In this document: positions 23,120 through 36,200 of the stretch, piece by piece
How positions within the stretch are numbered: the first letter of the stretch is position 1
Layout: every line of letters starts with the position of its first letter
From: Enoplolaimus lenunculus
Lineage: Eukaryota > Nematoda > Enoplea > Enoplida > Thoracostomopsidae
DNA length: 64,000 bases
Direction: 5' to 3'
Assembly: GCA_030248215.1 (NCBI GenBank)
Contig: JASANG010000300.1
Coordinates: 137,501-201,500 of the forward strand
Notes under the pieces: model-generated
The model's input: only the letters and a program-made list of their open reading frames with translations
Databases searched by the model: none
What the model was told of the DNA's origin: nothing
Program-made: the position numbers and the translations under genes

Positions 23120-24280
23120 CATTGATAATCTAATCATTATCTGTTGTGCATATAAACGTAATGTATATGCAGAATAGATAATAGGTGTTTAAATACCTTC
23201 GAATAAATTAATACCTAAACCTAAAAAGTTAAAAATAAAATAATTTTTGCAGCTGCACTTACAAACAAACAACACTACTGAGAATCAACATGTTGTAATA
23301 ACCAAAGTATATAGATAAAATCGCAACAAGGAAAAGCAATGCACATGTCTGCAGCAGTAAGTATGCAAAAATAGGACTCCTAATCACTCTGCAACTGCAG
23401 CTGCTTTTGCGTCATAAAATTTCTGGCTCATTTGTATGGTCACACGTCAGCAAAACTCCACCGTAGCTACCCTGGAAGCGCAGATGCAGCTCTACAACAT
23501 TATAGTCCAGTAACATTTTCCAGCTTTAATACAAAACCTCTCCTGAAATGCAACTATCCCACTTCAAAATACATTTGTTTTAAGCAGCGAAAAATCTAAG
23601 TCTACTAAATTTTTGGGTTGTATTACCAAACTGCGTTTTGGTTCGAATTTCCCCAATCACCTCAATTTAAATACTGCTGTAATCCTGTTGAAATTAAGGT
23701 AATATTCGGGACATACAGTTACAATTTGAGCTTTGGCACTCAATTGCAAGTCACTAGAACAGTAATCTTTTAATGCCTTAGGCAATCTTGCGTACTATGT
23801 TTAAAGAGTTCATTGAAAACAAATGTTGACATAGCTAGTGGAACCATGCGCTAATTCGGTTTTCGTATGTGAAAGGTACAGAAGTAAAATTTTCGAATCG
23901 TTAGAAAACATAGAAAAGCCTGCATCAATTTGTCTGTTGTTAGTAAATAAATGCCTTATAACATCAAGTTTACAATACGAACAGCCGTTTATACCGGCTT
24001 CATTCACTCCACTTTAAAAACCAAGTATCACAGCTCACAATTCCGTGCACGTAAATCACAACTGCTAGAAAAACCAAAATGCACATTGAGCTTTAAAGGT
24101 GTATGTCTCGTTTTAATGTACATAACGAGCACAGCTCGATTTATGACTGGCATACACTTGTGTATAGTACTGTTTAATAATAAATTTTAGAACAGTGCAA
24201 GTACATTATTGTAGTGTATACCTATAGGATGTCTTGGTATTTATGAATGAACTTCTCACATCGGTTTTCTTATCGTAACG
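23120..24280. promoter_or_regulatory. shared upstream region of HYOU1 (-) and striatin (+)
   Basis: The two start codons are 1.16 kb apart and divergent, so both promoters must lie here unless an untranslated first exon is placed elsewhere. Read on the - strand, bases 23442-23449 are TGACGTGT, close to the XBP1/ATF6-type UPR element TGACGTGG, about 320 bp upstream of the HYOU1 ATG. A one-site match can be chance. I saw no clear TATA box or full ERSE. Confidence 0.4.
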
Positions 24281-27200
24281 ATGGTTAACGCGATGGATGA
24301 ACCACCAACTCCGCCTTTATATGATAATCCGGGCGAATCAGTTACAGTTGACGGCTACAATGGTCAGCCTAAAAGTTAGTTTTCAATGTTCCAGCAGGAA
24401 ATAATGATAATAATTTTGATACCTTTTTAATACGTATTCGCATCCTGGACCCTGATGCATGTTTAAAGAAACCTAAAATGCACATTCAACGAATGGTCAA
24501 CCGGGGGAAGCAAAACCGTTAACAAACAGATAAGATACTACATTAGATCATTACATGCAGATAGGGAACGACCGGATCCAAAATTTTCCATTTACCGGAT
24601 TCGAATCCGGATCCGGATCTTAAAATTTAGATCCGGACCGGATCCGGATCTTACTAGCTGGATAATTTTTCAATACCTAAAGTATATAAAATACAAAAAG
24701 TTCAACTGATTGTTTCGCAAAATTAGTCAACAAAACTTACAGCAACTAAAAAAAGAAGTCTTTAAAATTTTTATGTTTGTTCTTCTTCCGTAACAACACT
24801 GGTCTCCACGTGGATGTCATTAACCTGACATTCCAACAAAGCATAAATGCTCACACAGTGCTTATTAGATTACGTACGCATAGTTGAAATACATACACCA
24901 ATTTTGGTATGTTTTTGTTTGTATATCAAATTTCGGATCCGGAGATCCGATAGTTTATTTTACCGGACCCGGATTCGGATCCTTATCTTAAAAATTGCAG
25001 AGATCCGTCTCGGATCCGGTCTATCCCTACATGTAGACTTAAGCCCTAAAGGTCATAAACGAATATAATTTTATAAGAACGGTTCATTTCAATTACTTTT
25101 ATCAAAAACAAACACAAGAGAGGTAACAGTTCTCATGGCCCGACACACCGATATGCGCACAGAAAAGAAACTCATAGCATTCCAACTGACTGTTATGTGC
25201 AAAAGGTATCGACAAACAATCGGCAATTTTTTGCAGTGCTAATGCCGATACTCACGGAAAGTTCCGATTATTACCGATGCCGATTAATCGGCACATCCCT
25301 ACGTTTCGTGTGCATCGCCATCGACATTGGCACTATAAAAAATTGCCGATTCTTTGTCGATACTTTTTGCACATAACAGACAGTTGGAATGCTATAAATT
25401 TCATTTCTAGGCTCATCAGTGTGTCTGGTGACTGGTCCGGAGAATTGTTATCTCTCATACGTTTGTGTTTGAAAAATTAATTGAAATGAACTGTTCTCAT
25501 AAAATTATAATGATGTAATGCAGTATACCATCTGTGTATTAAGTATTGTGTACTAAAGTTGGAGTGGGCATCGGCAAACTTTCAAAATAAGAATCGGCAT
25601 CGGCAAAAATTTTGGTATCGGCACATTCCTAGTAAATCGTAAAGAGTAAGCTTATAAGTAAAAAGTGCATTTGTCATAAATTTTGCTTGACCTCTAGTTC
25701 TTTTCTTCACAACTTGTATTTTCGTCCACAGATTCCTCACATTATAAAGTACCTATTTGACACGTGTTTTCGTGGAACTTGGAGCACGACGCAAAACTCG
25801 AGGAACAACATATTTTATTTTGCACATAATCAGTTAGCAGATACATTCGCACTCTTTTTCCTGTTTCGGTGAAAAACAGTTCCTGCTTCCTGTTAAATAT
25901 ATATACTTATCATTTCTGTTGGAACCCTGTTTGTTACACGTATAAATATGGTCGGTTACCTAAACATCTAATATATATGCTAAATATTTCTAGATGATAA
26001 AGACCGAGCTCGTGTGCAATACTCGATCCCTGGCGTTTTGCATTTCATTCAGCATGAATGGGCTCGATTTGAAATGGAACGAGCACAATGGGAAGTTGAG
26101 CGTGCTGAGCTACAGGTACGTGCTTACGTAAATCTGGATTGGCTTTGTTTTTAACTCATCAGGGTGCGGCCGTAAATCTGAATCCGGTTTTAGATCCGCT
26201 AAAATATTTCTTTCACCGGCATTTGTTGTTATTATTATTTTGTGCGTTAGGTGTTTTGTGCTTCAAAAGGTAAAGTCGTGTGAGAGCTTCATTGACGATT
26301 TTACTTTCAAAGTACGTATACCTACGTTTCAAATGGTTTTGGTGTTGTATATATTATATACAATTGTGTTGTACAAGTTCTAATATTTATAGGCACGAAT
26401 AGCATTCTTACAAGGCGAGCGCAAAGGCTTAGAAAACTTGAAGAATGACTTAATTCGTCGTATTAAAATGTTGGAATATGCGCTCAAGCAAGAACGGTAA
26501 CTCACGATACACCTGGTTTCAATGTTTAAGAGCAGTATAAATGTGTCGTACTCGAAGACTACTAAAGGGCTTTTGTATTTTTTGGTATTCGTTTGATGTA
26601 TGATGGGCTAGTATATAGTGTTGAGACAACCAAATTGCCAACTGATAGAATAATGTTTATAACACAACATATCTATGGTTCTACACACTGGCACATTTGC
26701 AGTTTTTGTGGCTAATTTTTATAAGTAGTCCATGGTGCGACAGCATATCTTGATCCGGTTTAATATCCGTAAAACTGATATCCGGTATCCGGTGTAACTT
26801 GCCGGGTACCGTATATTTAAGGTGATAATGTCGTAAAACTGGCTTTACAAGTCAGCGTATGTACCCGTAGATGAATTCAAATAAGAATTTAATGAATTAT
26901 ATATGCAATTCACCCCAACGGATTATGTATTTTGTTGTAGGTGCAAGTATCACAAGCTTAAATACGGTGTTGATTTAGATTTATCAGAGCTTGGAGGCGA
27001 TGATGGTAATGTATTATTTAGTATTTCAGTCCGGTATTTTATCTAATGAACATTCGCACATTGTTCATAAATATCTTGAATCATTAAAAGCTTCGGCTTT
27101 TTAATCACTGTCTAGTGCAACTGATGCTTTATTGAAAATTCTGCAACCCTCTCACGCTCAGAAATTTTCCTTCGGTTGATGCCCCCGCCTGCGCCGCAAC

Positions 27201-30200
27201 CAAGCGACTGGAATGCCCAGCTCTTCACAGTTAGCTTAATCTAACTGTAGTCTACGCAATTATATAGTTAGTTATTTCAAACTCAATACCATTTGTCTGT
27301 GATGAAGAGATACAAATATGAGTGGTTCTCGCTCTGTTTCCCTGTCTCAAAACAAAGGGGATATGAAGGTAAAACTTAAAATAGCATCGAAATACACCCG
27401 ACCGGGATCGAAGTTGAATGCAATCAAAAATTTGCTGGGATTCAGTTTAAGAATAAATGCCCAGACGGGCAATGTTTACTAGCAAAACTACGACATGGGT
27501 TCTTTAAGAGCCGCAGACATCCGGGGAAAACACCAAAATCCAAATGTTACCCTGCTGTTCATATTGGTTTACTCTTCAGATGACTCACAGATTGCGTCTG
27601 ATGTACTGGAGGCAACAAACCAAGCAAACAATAACCTTAGTTGGCGTAAAGGCCGTCAGCTGCTCAGACAGTAAGTGAAGCTCGAAGTTATTTATTTTTT
27701 CGGTATGTGATTTCCTTTAGCCAATTTTAAATATAAAATTGCATTTGAAATTAAAATTCAAATATATTTCGCCTTGAAAAATTCAGGTCCGTAGCATATC
27801 GAAAAACATTTAAATCATTTTCAACATGGTAACAAGGCAAGTGCTTGCGGATAATGAAAGTTATACGTATTATGTGATTGTGTAGAACATGCGCTACATA
27901 CGTACAATGTGTTATCTTTATTATTGTAGGTATCTGCAAGAAATTGGATACACAGATACTATTCTCGATGTTCGATCGTTTCGCGTGCGGTCCTTACTTG
28001 GCGTTAATCCTGGAGACGGAGGACCTGGACTTGATGCCCTTAGCGGACCAGGTGGTGCTGGACTCAGCGGAGCAGCCGATGGCTCGTCACCAGCAACCCG
28101 TCCCGGTAGCGCTGGTTTGGCTGCTGGAAGGTTAGCAATTGACGGTTTTTGGTTTTGGTTTCTTTTTGTAAAGGAGTGCGAAAATAGCATATTCCATCAC
28201 CGAAACCGGAATTTCGGTTATTTTATAGAAATAAATTTAAGTGTTTCGTTTCAGATTGAAAGACGATCACGTGTTTGACTCACCTGGAATACACGATCAA
28301 GATGATAGGTAAGTGGTCAAGAAAGTCGGCATGTAATATTTTTAGATGTTTTAATTGGGAACCTGACACTGTCTGTCTGACTGTAGATGGTTAGCATTTT
28401 TGTTTTGGGAATATATGTCAAGATTAAACTGTTTTCTTTTATTAAACTTGAGTTGAGTATAATTTTGTATGTTTTATGTCGTAAAGGGCAGTTTTTAGTT
28501 TCTTCTGTTTGAATGCCTATGAAGCTATTCGTTTGCATCTGTATGTGTATATACAGGTTTGTCAATTATTTTAGTGACAACGAAAATGAACAAATTTCCG
28601 ATTCAGCTAGAAAAGACGTATTTGCGAAGGTAAGTGGTTTGGCTTTTGTGGAGTTTGGCATATCAGGCCACATAAATTTGAGCATATACTGTCAAACTAT
28701 GGGATGTCGGTAGTTATGAATTGTAATATGTGAATAGATTTGTCTATAGTCGGACAGGCATACAGTTTTAAGCTAGATTTGGTGAATTCATTATTTATAT
28801 TTTCAGGCAAATGACCTCGGTGATGCAGAAGGGGAAGCGCTGCGGCAATTCGATTTTCTGAGCGGTGGCGATAGTGATAGTAAGTGCTGTGCCGATTATT
28901 TACTACTGAATAAATAGAGTGCCAAATTTTTTGTAATTTTTACTTTTTATCGACGCATCTACGGTTTTTTGTTGACATCAACCAGTTGGAGATATATTGC
29001 TTGTAAATTTTGAACAAATCAATAAGCACTTCGAAATTTGGCACATTTCTTGCATTTGGTGAATCGTATTTGTTATCAGAACTCGAGATTCGCCACGGAG
29101 GAAACTCGTTTTTTGAAAACATACTCTTAATGGTTGCATACTTATACCAAAAGAAGCCACTAAGTTATGAGATGAACTTACCAGGGTGTAAACTAGAAAT
29201 GTGCCGATACCAAAATTCTTGCCGATACCGATGCCGATTCTTATTTTGAAATTTTGCCGAACCGACGCCGATGCCGCTTCCAACTTTAGCACACCATGCT
29301 TAATAAAGAAATAGGATACTACATTACATCATTATATAAAGACTTAAACCCTAACCATTATAAACGATTAGAATTTTATAACAACGGTTCATTTCAATAA
29401 ATTTTATCGAACACAAACTTTGTATTTGATTAAAAATGATGGCACACGCTCTCACAGTTTAATCGCTTGGTGGGATGGACGAATGACGTTGGTTACGTCT
29501 ACCAGAAGAAGAAGAAGAAGAATCGCTTACTGCAAATATGGCGAAGCCAAATATACATCAGCTGTTTGGTCTGTAGATCCTCCAATTAAAAGCAGTTTGT
29601 ATTCCAGTAGTTGTTTGGGCTGCCCTAACAGCAATTGTCTTCCCGGGGCCTTGTGCATCGGTCTTAAAGAAGCTATACTGTGGACCACAAGCTAAAATAT
29701 TCGGATACGTATGTCGAGTTTCAGCCGTGTATTAGACCGAAGTCGAATATCTGGTAGCTCCTTGGTATTTGCTGACATAACGTGACGTACACTGGTAGTA
29801 ATCTATGTTTTCAGTTATCGTGAAGGCCGCGTGTACGTTTAGCGCTTCACTAATTATCGCCTTAGAAAATGCGTCTGAAATTTTTTGCATACCTTTCACT
29901 CAAAATGATGGCTTTTGAAAATGATTCCAAAATGATTGTGTTTTTTACAGAAAAATCAGACACCGAAGATGACGGTGGTACGTCTGGTGAAGAATGGGGT
30001 ATCGATTATCAGACAATATCACAAATGAAAGAACAATACAAACAAGAGGCCAAGTCGAAAAAAGGTATGCACCACAAAGGCAGGAGTGAGCTCTTTGGAA
30101 GAAGAAAGTTTAGCTCGTTTTAATCGGATGTTCAGTAATGTTACTAAAATTTCGAAGGAGGTTTTTTGTGCGATAGAATTGAAAAAGTTCCCAAAACCCT

Positions 30201-33200
30201 TGAAGAAACTAACAAAGGGAGTTTGCCAATACAGCATTTTTGGTCACACCATTGGTTTATAACAAGTTTTAGTTTTTAAAATTGTCTCTGATTTTCGATC
30301 AATTTTGGTATTTAGGCAAGAAACGTTTATCGTCCGATGCAAAAGAAGATTTCCAGAGCAATATGAAAGCGATTGTTGAAGATTTAAATCGCGAAGAATC
30401 GAAGCCATCGTTGACTGAAATTGACGGTTCAGGTAAGGGGTCGTTCAGAGCAGTGTGGCTGGGCGGGAGTATGATGGCAAAGAATCTCATGTTCAATTTG
30501 GTTGCTTGTTTCTTGTTGTTGACATTAATTGGTTAGTTGTCTGGATTTTTTTGCTTGTTTTGTTGTATTTGTTGACCATCGTGTCTATTTGTATATTGCC
30601 TTTGTTCAGAGATATACGTATGTGTATATTTGCTATTGTTTTGTTTCTTTTTTTGCAATGTTTATTATATTTCTGGTTTATTGCATTGGATTTCAGAGCG
30701 TAAACTTCCAAAAGCAAAAGACTATATGCTTGACGGCGACGAACTTCAGTCGCGACTCGGTGAACTGTCGATGCTGAATAATATGACCAATGAACCTGAT
30801 CCGAATAGCTACGAGGTAATTCTTTTTTATTTATTTGAAATCTCTTTGCTTCGTTGTTTAATTGCTGGAAGTGTAACCATATGTAGCCAATATAATATCA
30901 AAGAAAAAGTCATACCTGCAATTTGTTGGTGATATTTGTCAACGTTCTGCGCTGCAATGCCATATAGCCAGTTATTTTGTGTTGATCTATTAGTTTTGTG
31001 AATTTACGGCAAAGGAGGAGCTTGATGCGTAATCGGATTTGTTTAAAATATTCTACCATTACTGAAATTTTTTCATTTTTTTATAAAACTAGAAAAAATA
31101 ATTTTTGCTGGTAATAGCTAAAACTTATACACTGCCATTTTGCTTGTGCGGGTGGAGGAATTCTTTGTATTACGCACCTCGCCTACTCGAAAAATTCACC
31201 ATTGGTTTGGAATTTTACTTATAAAAACGGAAGGACAAAACATTGGTCAGCGCCATATCTCAGCCTCAAAATAGCTAATTTAAGCAAACATATTCTTACA
31301 ATATAAAAAAGTTTTTAAAAATTCCAAATTTATAGCTCTCGATTTTTATCTTGTTGGCTTTAAAAAACTCTTCCCACTCAACAAATCTTGCTGGTTGAAC
31401 GGTGGGGGCACCTCCGAAAATGTAACGCCAAACATACATACATGCCTAGTATTGAAAATTGGCCCCTTCTGAAGCAAAATTCCAAACCACTGCGCCATGA
31501 ATAACTTATTAACAGTTCTACCGGAATTTTTGTCATTTGTTTATTCCTGTTTCGTCGTTGCAAGACATGGAAACAGGAATGTTTTTTGTTTTTATTGTCG
31601 CGAAACTGTTTTTCGGTAATGAAAGTTTTTTATATTTTGATTGGTGTATCCTGGTCTTGGTATGGCAAATATCCAATTATTTTTATTCCCGTTAAATAAA
31701 TGTGAATCTTGTTTGAACCGTGTTAGATCACTTTTGTCATATTTTGATTTTGTTTTTTGGCACTATTTTTCAGACAACACTGAATGATAATACAGTACGA
31801 AAGACCTGGACGTGCCAATGCACATTAAAAAGGTAAGTATTGAACGATATATTAAATCCGATTCAAAACAAGTTCGGTTCCAAATAAAAGTTCACTCAGA
31901 AACGGAATTTTGAAAGTTTGCGCTTGTTTTAGATGCCCTGTTTGTTGAGTTTTTCCCATGAGTTAACATCGTTAACATGTTAATCGAGAAGGAAAAGTTT
32001 AATCGTTATTTGTTTTTACAGAGGAAAATATTCAAAAATATTCATTGACTTTACTACGAGTTAAAATTTATTGCATCAGCAAATTCATATGTCCAATTTC
32101 GATTTGAATTCCGGTGTAAATTTGCTGGTTTGATTCCGATGTAATGCAGTTTCGTTTGGCACCCTGATATATTGGTGTAACTTTGGTTACAGTTCGATAT
32201 GTCCGAGTGCATATTATAATTTTAAAATTTGCCTCTCCCATGCAATCACATGGTAAAATTGGCAAAAATTGTATTCCATTGATATTTTCAATAGTGTGCT
32301 CAGTTTTCGTTGATTGCTTTTCTTGTTTTTCAGTCACTACGATTCGGTTCGCTGTGTCGCATTTCATCCAGTTGAGGCTGTTTTAATATCGGCGTCAGAG
32401 GACGGGACATTGAAATTGTGGAATTTAACGAAACCGCCGTTTGGGGCATCAGGTGTAGTTAGCGGAGGCAGTGGGGGAGCGGTAACTGGCCCTGGTGATA
32501 AAAGCGCCACTTCTGGCCCCGGCGGAAGCGGATCCGCCGCCGGTGCTACGGGAGCCGGAAGCGGAAATACTCCTGGGGCAGCTAATAATGCCACAAGCTC
32601 GGGTGGAACGTCTGCGTCAAAGCCGAAGGCCGTCTTGAACGATATCGAAGCTGTGTATACGTTTAGAGGGCATCGGTAAGTTGCAAGTCAAGCAGCATAA
32701 TATTCTGTTAAAATGACACCGTTGCAGGGTTCCACTGGATTCCCTGAACCTAAGTGTGCAAAGAAATATCAAAAATACCGGAGCTGGAGCGGGCTATCTT
32801 AGTACATACCGGAGCTGGAGCGGGATCTTAGTACATACCGGAGCTGGAGCGGGATCTTAGTACATACCGGAGCTGGAGCGGGCTATCTTAGTACATAACT
32901 TATGCTACTTTTTTAGCCTGTCCAAAGTGTATATTTCGAGGAAAAGAAAAACTTAAGCACGATTGTTTAGTAATCTCTCTACAAGGGTTTTAGTATTTGC
33001 GACAACGAGTAATATTTGAGCCGGATGTGAATTTCCCGCCGGAGACGGATATACGATTGTAATCTTGTACGTAACATCAGACTGAATTAGGAATACAGCT
33101 CCTGTTATTTCGTCTAAAATGTTTATCTCTGTTCTGGCAAAATTTATTTCCTGACTTTACTGTTCTAAATTGATATAATTTAATATGTTTGATTTTATTG

Positions 33201-36200
33201 AGCTGACATTTTTGACGCTGTTGTTTACGTTTTTACAGCGGTCCTGTGCTGTGTCTGTGTATGAGTCCGACTGGCGACTCGTGCTATAGTGGCAGCTTAG
33301 ACGGAACAATTAACTGGTGGACGCTTCCAAGTTCAACCATCGATATGTATGATAGCTACGGTACGTTTAAATCGCAGCAATTAATTTCTATGACTGTATT
33401 CTCAGATGTGTGCAAAGCATCTATCAGCTCGGATAACAATAGATTTGGAAAATGCACGTCTATGGCAGTTACGAGATCCTTCGAATTGTGGAAGTTACAA
33501 GGCACTTATGTTTGGTTTTTTAGCTAAAATTTTAAGAATACGCCAGTCCTATTGTTGGTTGCGGATCCTATATAGCTAACTTCACTTCGGAATGGGTTCA
33601 AAAGGATATTTGTAATTTTAGACGGCTAATTTGACTAGTATGTTACAGTTATTGTTATGTGAAAATTAAGATCTCTTGTTGCTTTCGATTTTAAACTTTT
33701 CTAGCAAGTAGGGCCAACGAAGTTCACTATTACGTGGTTCATTAATCACAAAACCTGCTACCAACTTATGATTGGTGCTACACACATTTGAGAATATTGG
33801 CAGTAGTTGTATATATAGTCATCCGCGTGACGTGTGTCTGAGCCAAATTACAATGCTCAGGATATATTACGGCTTCAATGTGAATTAATTATTGGTGATA
33901 CATTAATTTTAGATTCGCGTGTCCTGAGCGAAACATTGACCGGTCATACAGATGCGGTTTGGAGCGTTGCAGTGCATTCAAGCGATAATCGGCTTGTGAG
34001 TGCAGGGGCAGATGGGACCGTTCGCCTGTGGTCGCCGGGTAATTTTGGGTCCGTCAATCCGTTGCTCAATACGATTGGGCCCGAGAAAGGTTAGACGGAA
34101 TAGTTACAGCTTATTGTGGCGCCGCGTACGATACCGCACGGTGATGGACGGTGACTGACAGCGGCTTATAACATTAAAAAATTTTGAAAAGGATAGCGCT
34201 ATTCCAGGGTGCAAAGCGGTACTGTATTATACCGCAATAGGAACAGCAAATTTATACCGGAATCGGAAGCGGAATCGGAACCACAAATTTTGTGACTATA
34301 CGAGTAATTTGTATTCACAAGTTGATTGATTTAGGGTGTCTGTTGGCTGATAACAATTCTCGAAAACATCGTCTGAACAAATTGACAATCATTTTTGCCT
34401 CAGTAAAGCTAAATTACAACCAATTATTGATAAGTTCACTCATCAAAAACAATTTATAGATACATGGTGCAGAATTTTTATGCAACATATTATAACAACT
34501 AGGCCTAAATCAAAATGTGGAAGTTTAGGTTCCGATTGATTGTGCAATCGGAATCGGAATTTCGATTGCACCCTGCGGTGTTCATTCGTAATTCATTGCT
34601 GTCGTATCTCACCATTTACATTTTGGCATGAGATAGCTTTACGTGGTAGATAGCGAGCGACCGGTATCGGTTCCTATTTACGTTGCGGTAAAATACGACA
34701 TCCGTATTCGGCTCCGGTATCCTATATAAACTTTCCGGGGTTTTTTTCACGGTTGCAATAGAAATACGCTAGTCAGGTAATTTTACCCCCTCTGTTTTAT
34801 TTGAAATACTACCTGCAAAACTACATGGTTGTATAAATTGTAAGGAACAAACACTCGTACGTAATCTTAATGTTTCGTTATAAATTTGTGTGAAAGTTTG
34901 CGACCAAGTTATGCTGTGAACGGCGCATTAACCATGTTATTGTTGATGTTTATTTCAGATGGCGATATCCCGACTTCAGTTGATTTTGTAAATACTGATC
35001 CGTTTCAATTTTTGGCCGCATGGCGCAGTTCAGCTGCGCATATTTACGATATCGAAACTGGTCGCTCTGTGCTTGCGTTAGAGAGCAAAGAAGAACGTAA
35101 GTAGTAAAATAGGAAATGGATGACGTGATAGCAATACTTGCGTCCAGGGTGCGACCGTATATCCGGTTACGGTTAAATATCCGGCAAGGATATTTACGGC
35201 TGTCGTGCCGGCCGAATATTAAAATTTCTTTTTGCGAGTGAGCATCTTTAACATCTTGCTGCAAATACATTTATGGGCAAGTCGAGAAGTTCAAGATTTA
35301 ATACGTTCTCGGCTACTTTTAACATATCTAAGTGAGCTGGAGTTAAACGCATTTGTGCATAAAATAATTTCAGTTTATCAGCAGCAATTATGAACTTTAT
35401 AACAAGCGAAAACTTTGAGCACACTAAAAGTCCGGTAAATTAACATCCTGTTTTAATATCCCGCAGAAACCCGACGTTTGTACCCTACAGGGTGCGACCG
35501 GATATCTGGATCCTGTTTACTATCCGGCAAAAAACCCGCATACGGTTCCGGTATCCGATATAAACCTACCGGATTTCGGTGATGATTTCGTAAATCTCAA
35601 ATTATTGCAAGTTGTGAGATGTTATGTTTTCAGTCCCATTACATGTAAGTGCACAGTATTTGTTTAAAGCGGTATTTTTGCATATGGTTAAGGCAGCGAT
35701 TCGCATTTTATTATCGAAACAAACCAATTATTTGCAGCTTCACAGTTAAAATTGATTATGACGTGGTTGATTGAAAACATTATTTCACTGAGCGCGTTTG
35801 TTCGATTATTTTCAGATCCAGCAAACAGCAAAGGCCAAATTAATCAGATTGTAAGCCATCCAACTTTGCCGATCACAATAACTGCGCACGATGACAAGTG
35901 TATACGCTTTTTTGATAATAATTCTGGTCAGTGAACTGATTATTGCCAGAGTCGAAAATAGAATATTATTACAAAAAATTAAACTTAGTCACGTTTTAAT
36001 TTGGCACCGCTTGTTATAATTTTTGCTGTGTTTGTTTCAACAAAACGTCTAGAATTTACGAGGTTTTTTGATAAAGGTTTAGAACAGAACTCCCTTCGAA
36101 GTATTGTTATATTGGCTACGTAGAAGTAGTAGTCTGATATAGAGTGATTATATGCACTTCAGCGATAAACATCTGGAAGTGTAATATACGAAGCCAAAGC

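Noticed and set aside
32776-32895. CRISPR-like array
   Set aside because: The units are directly adjacent with no unique spacers and lie in an animal intron, so this is a minisatellite.
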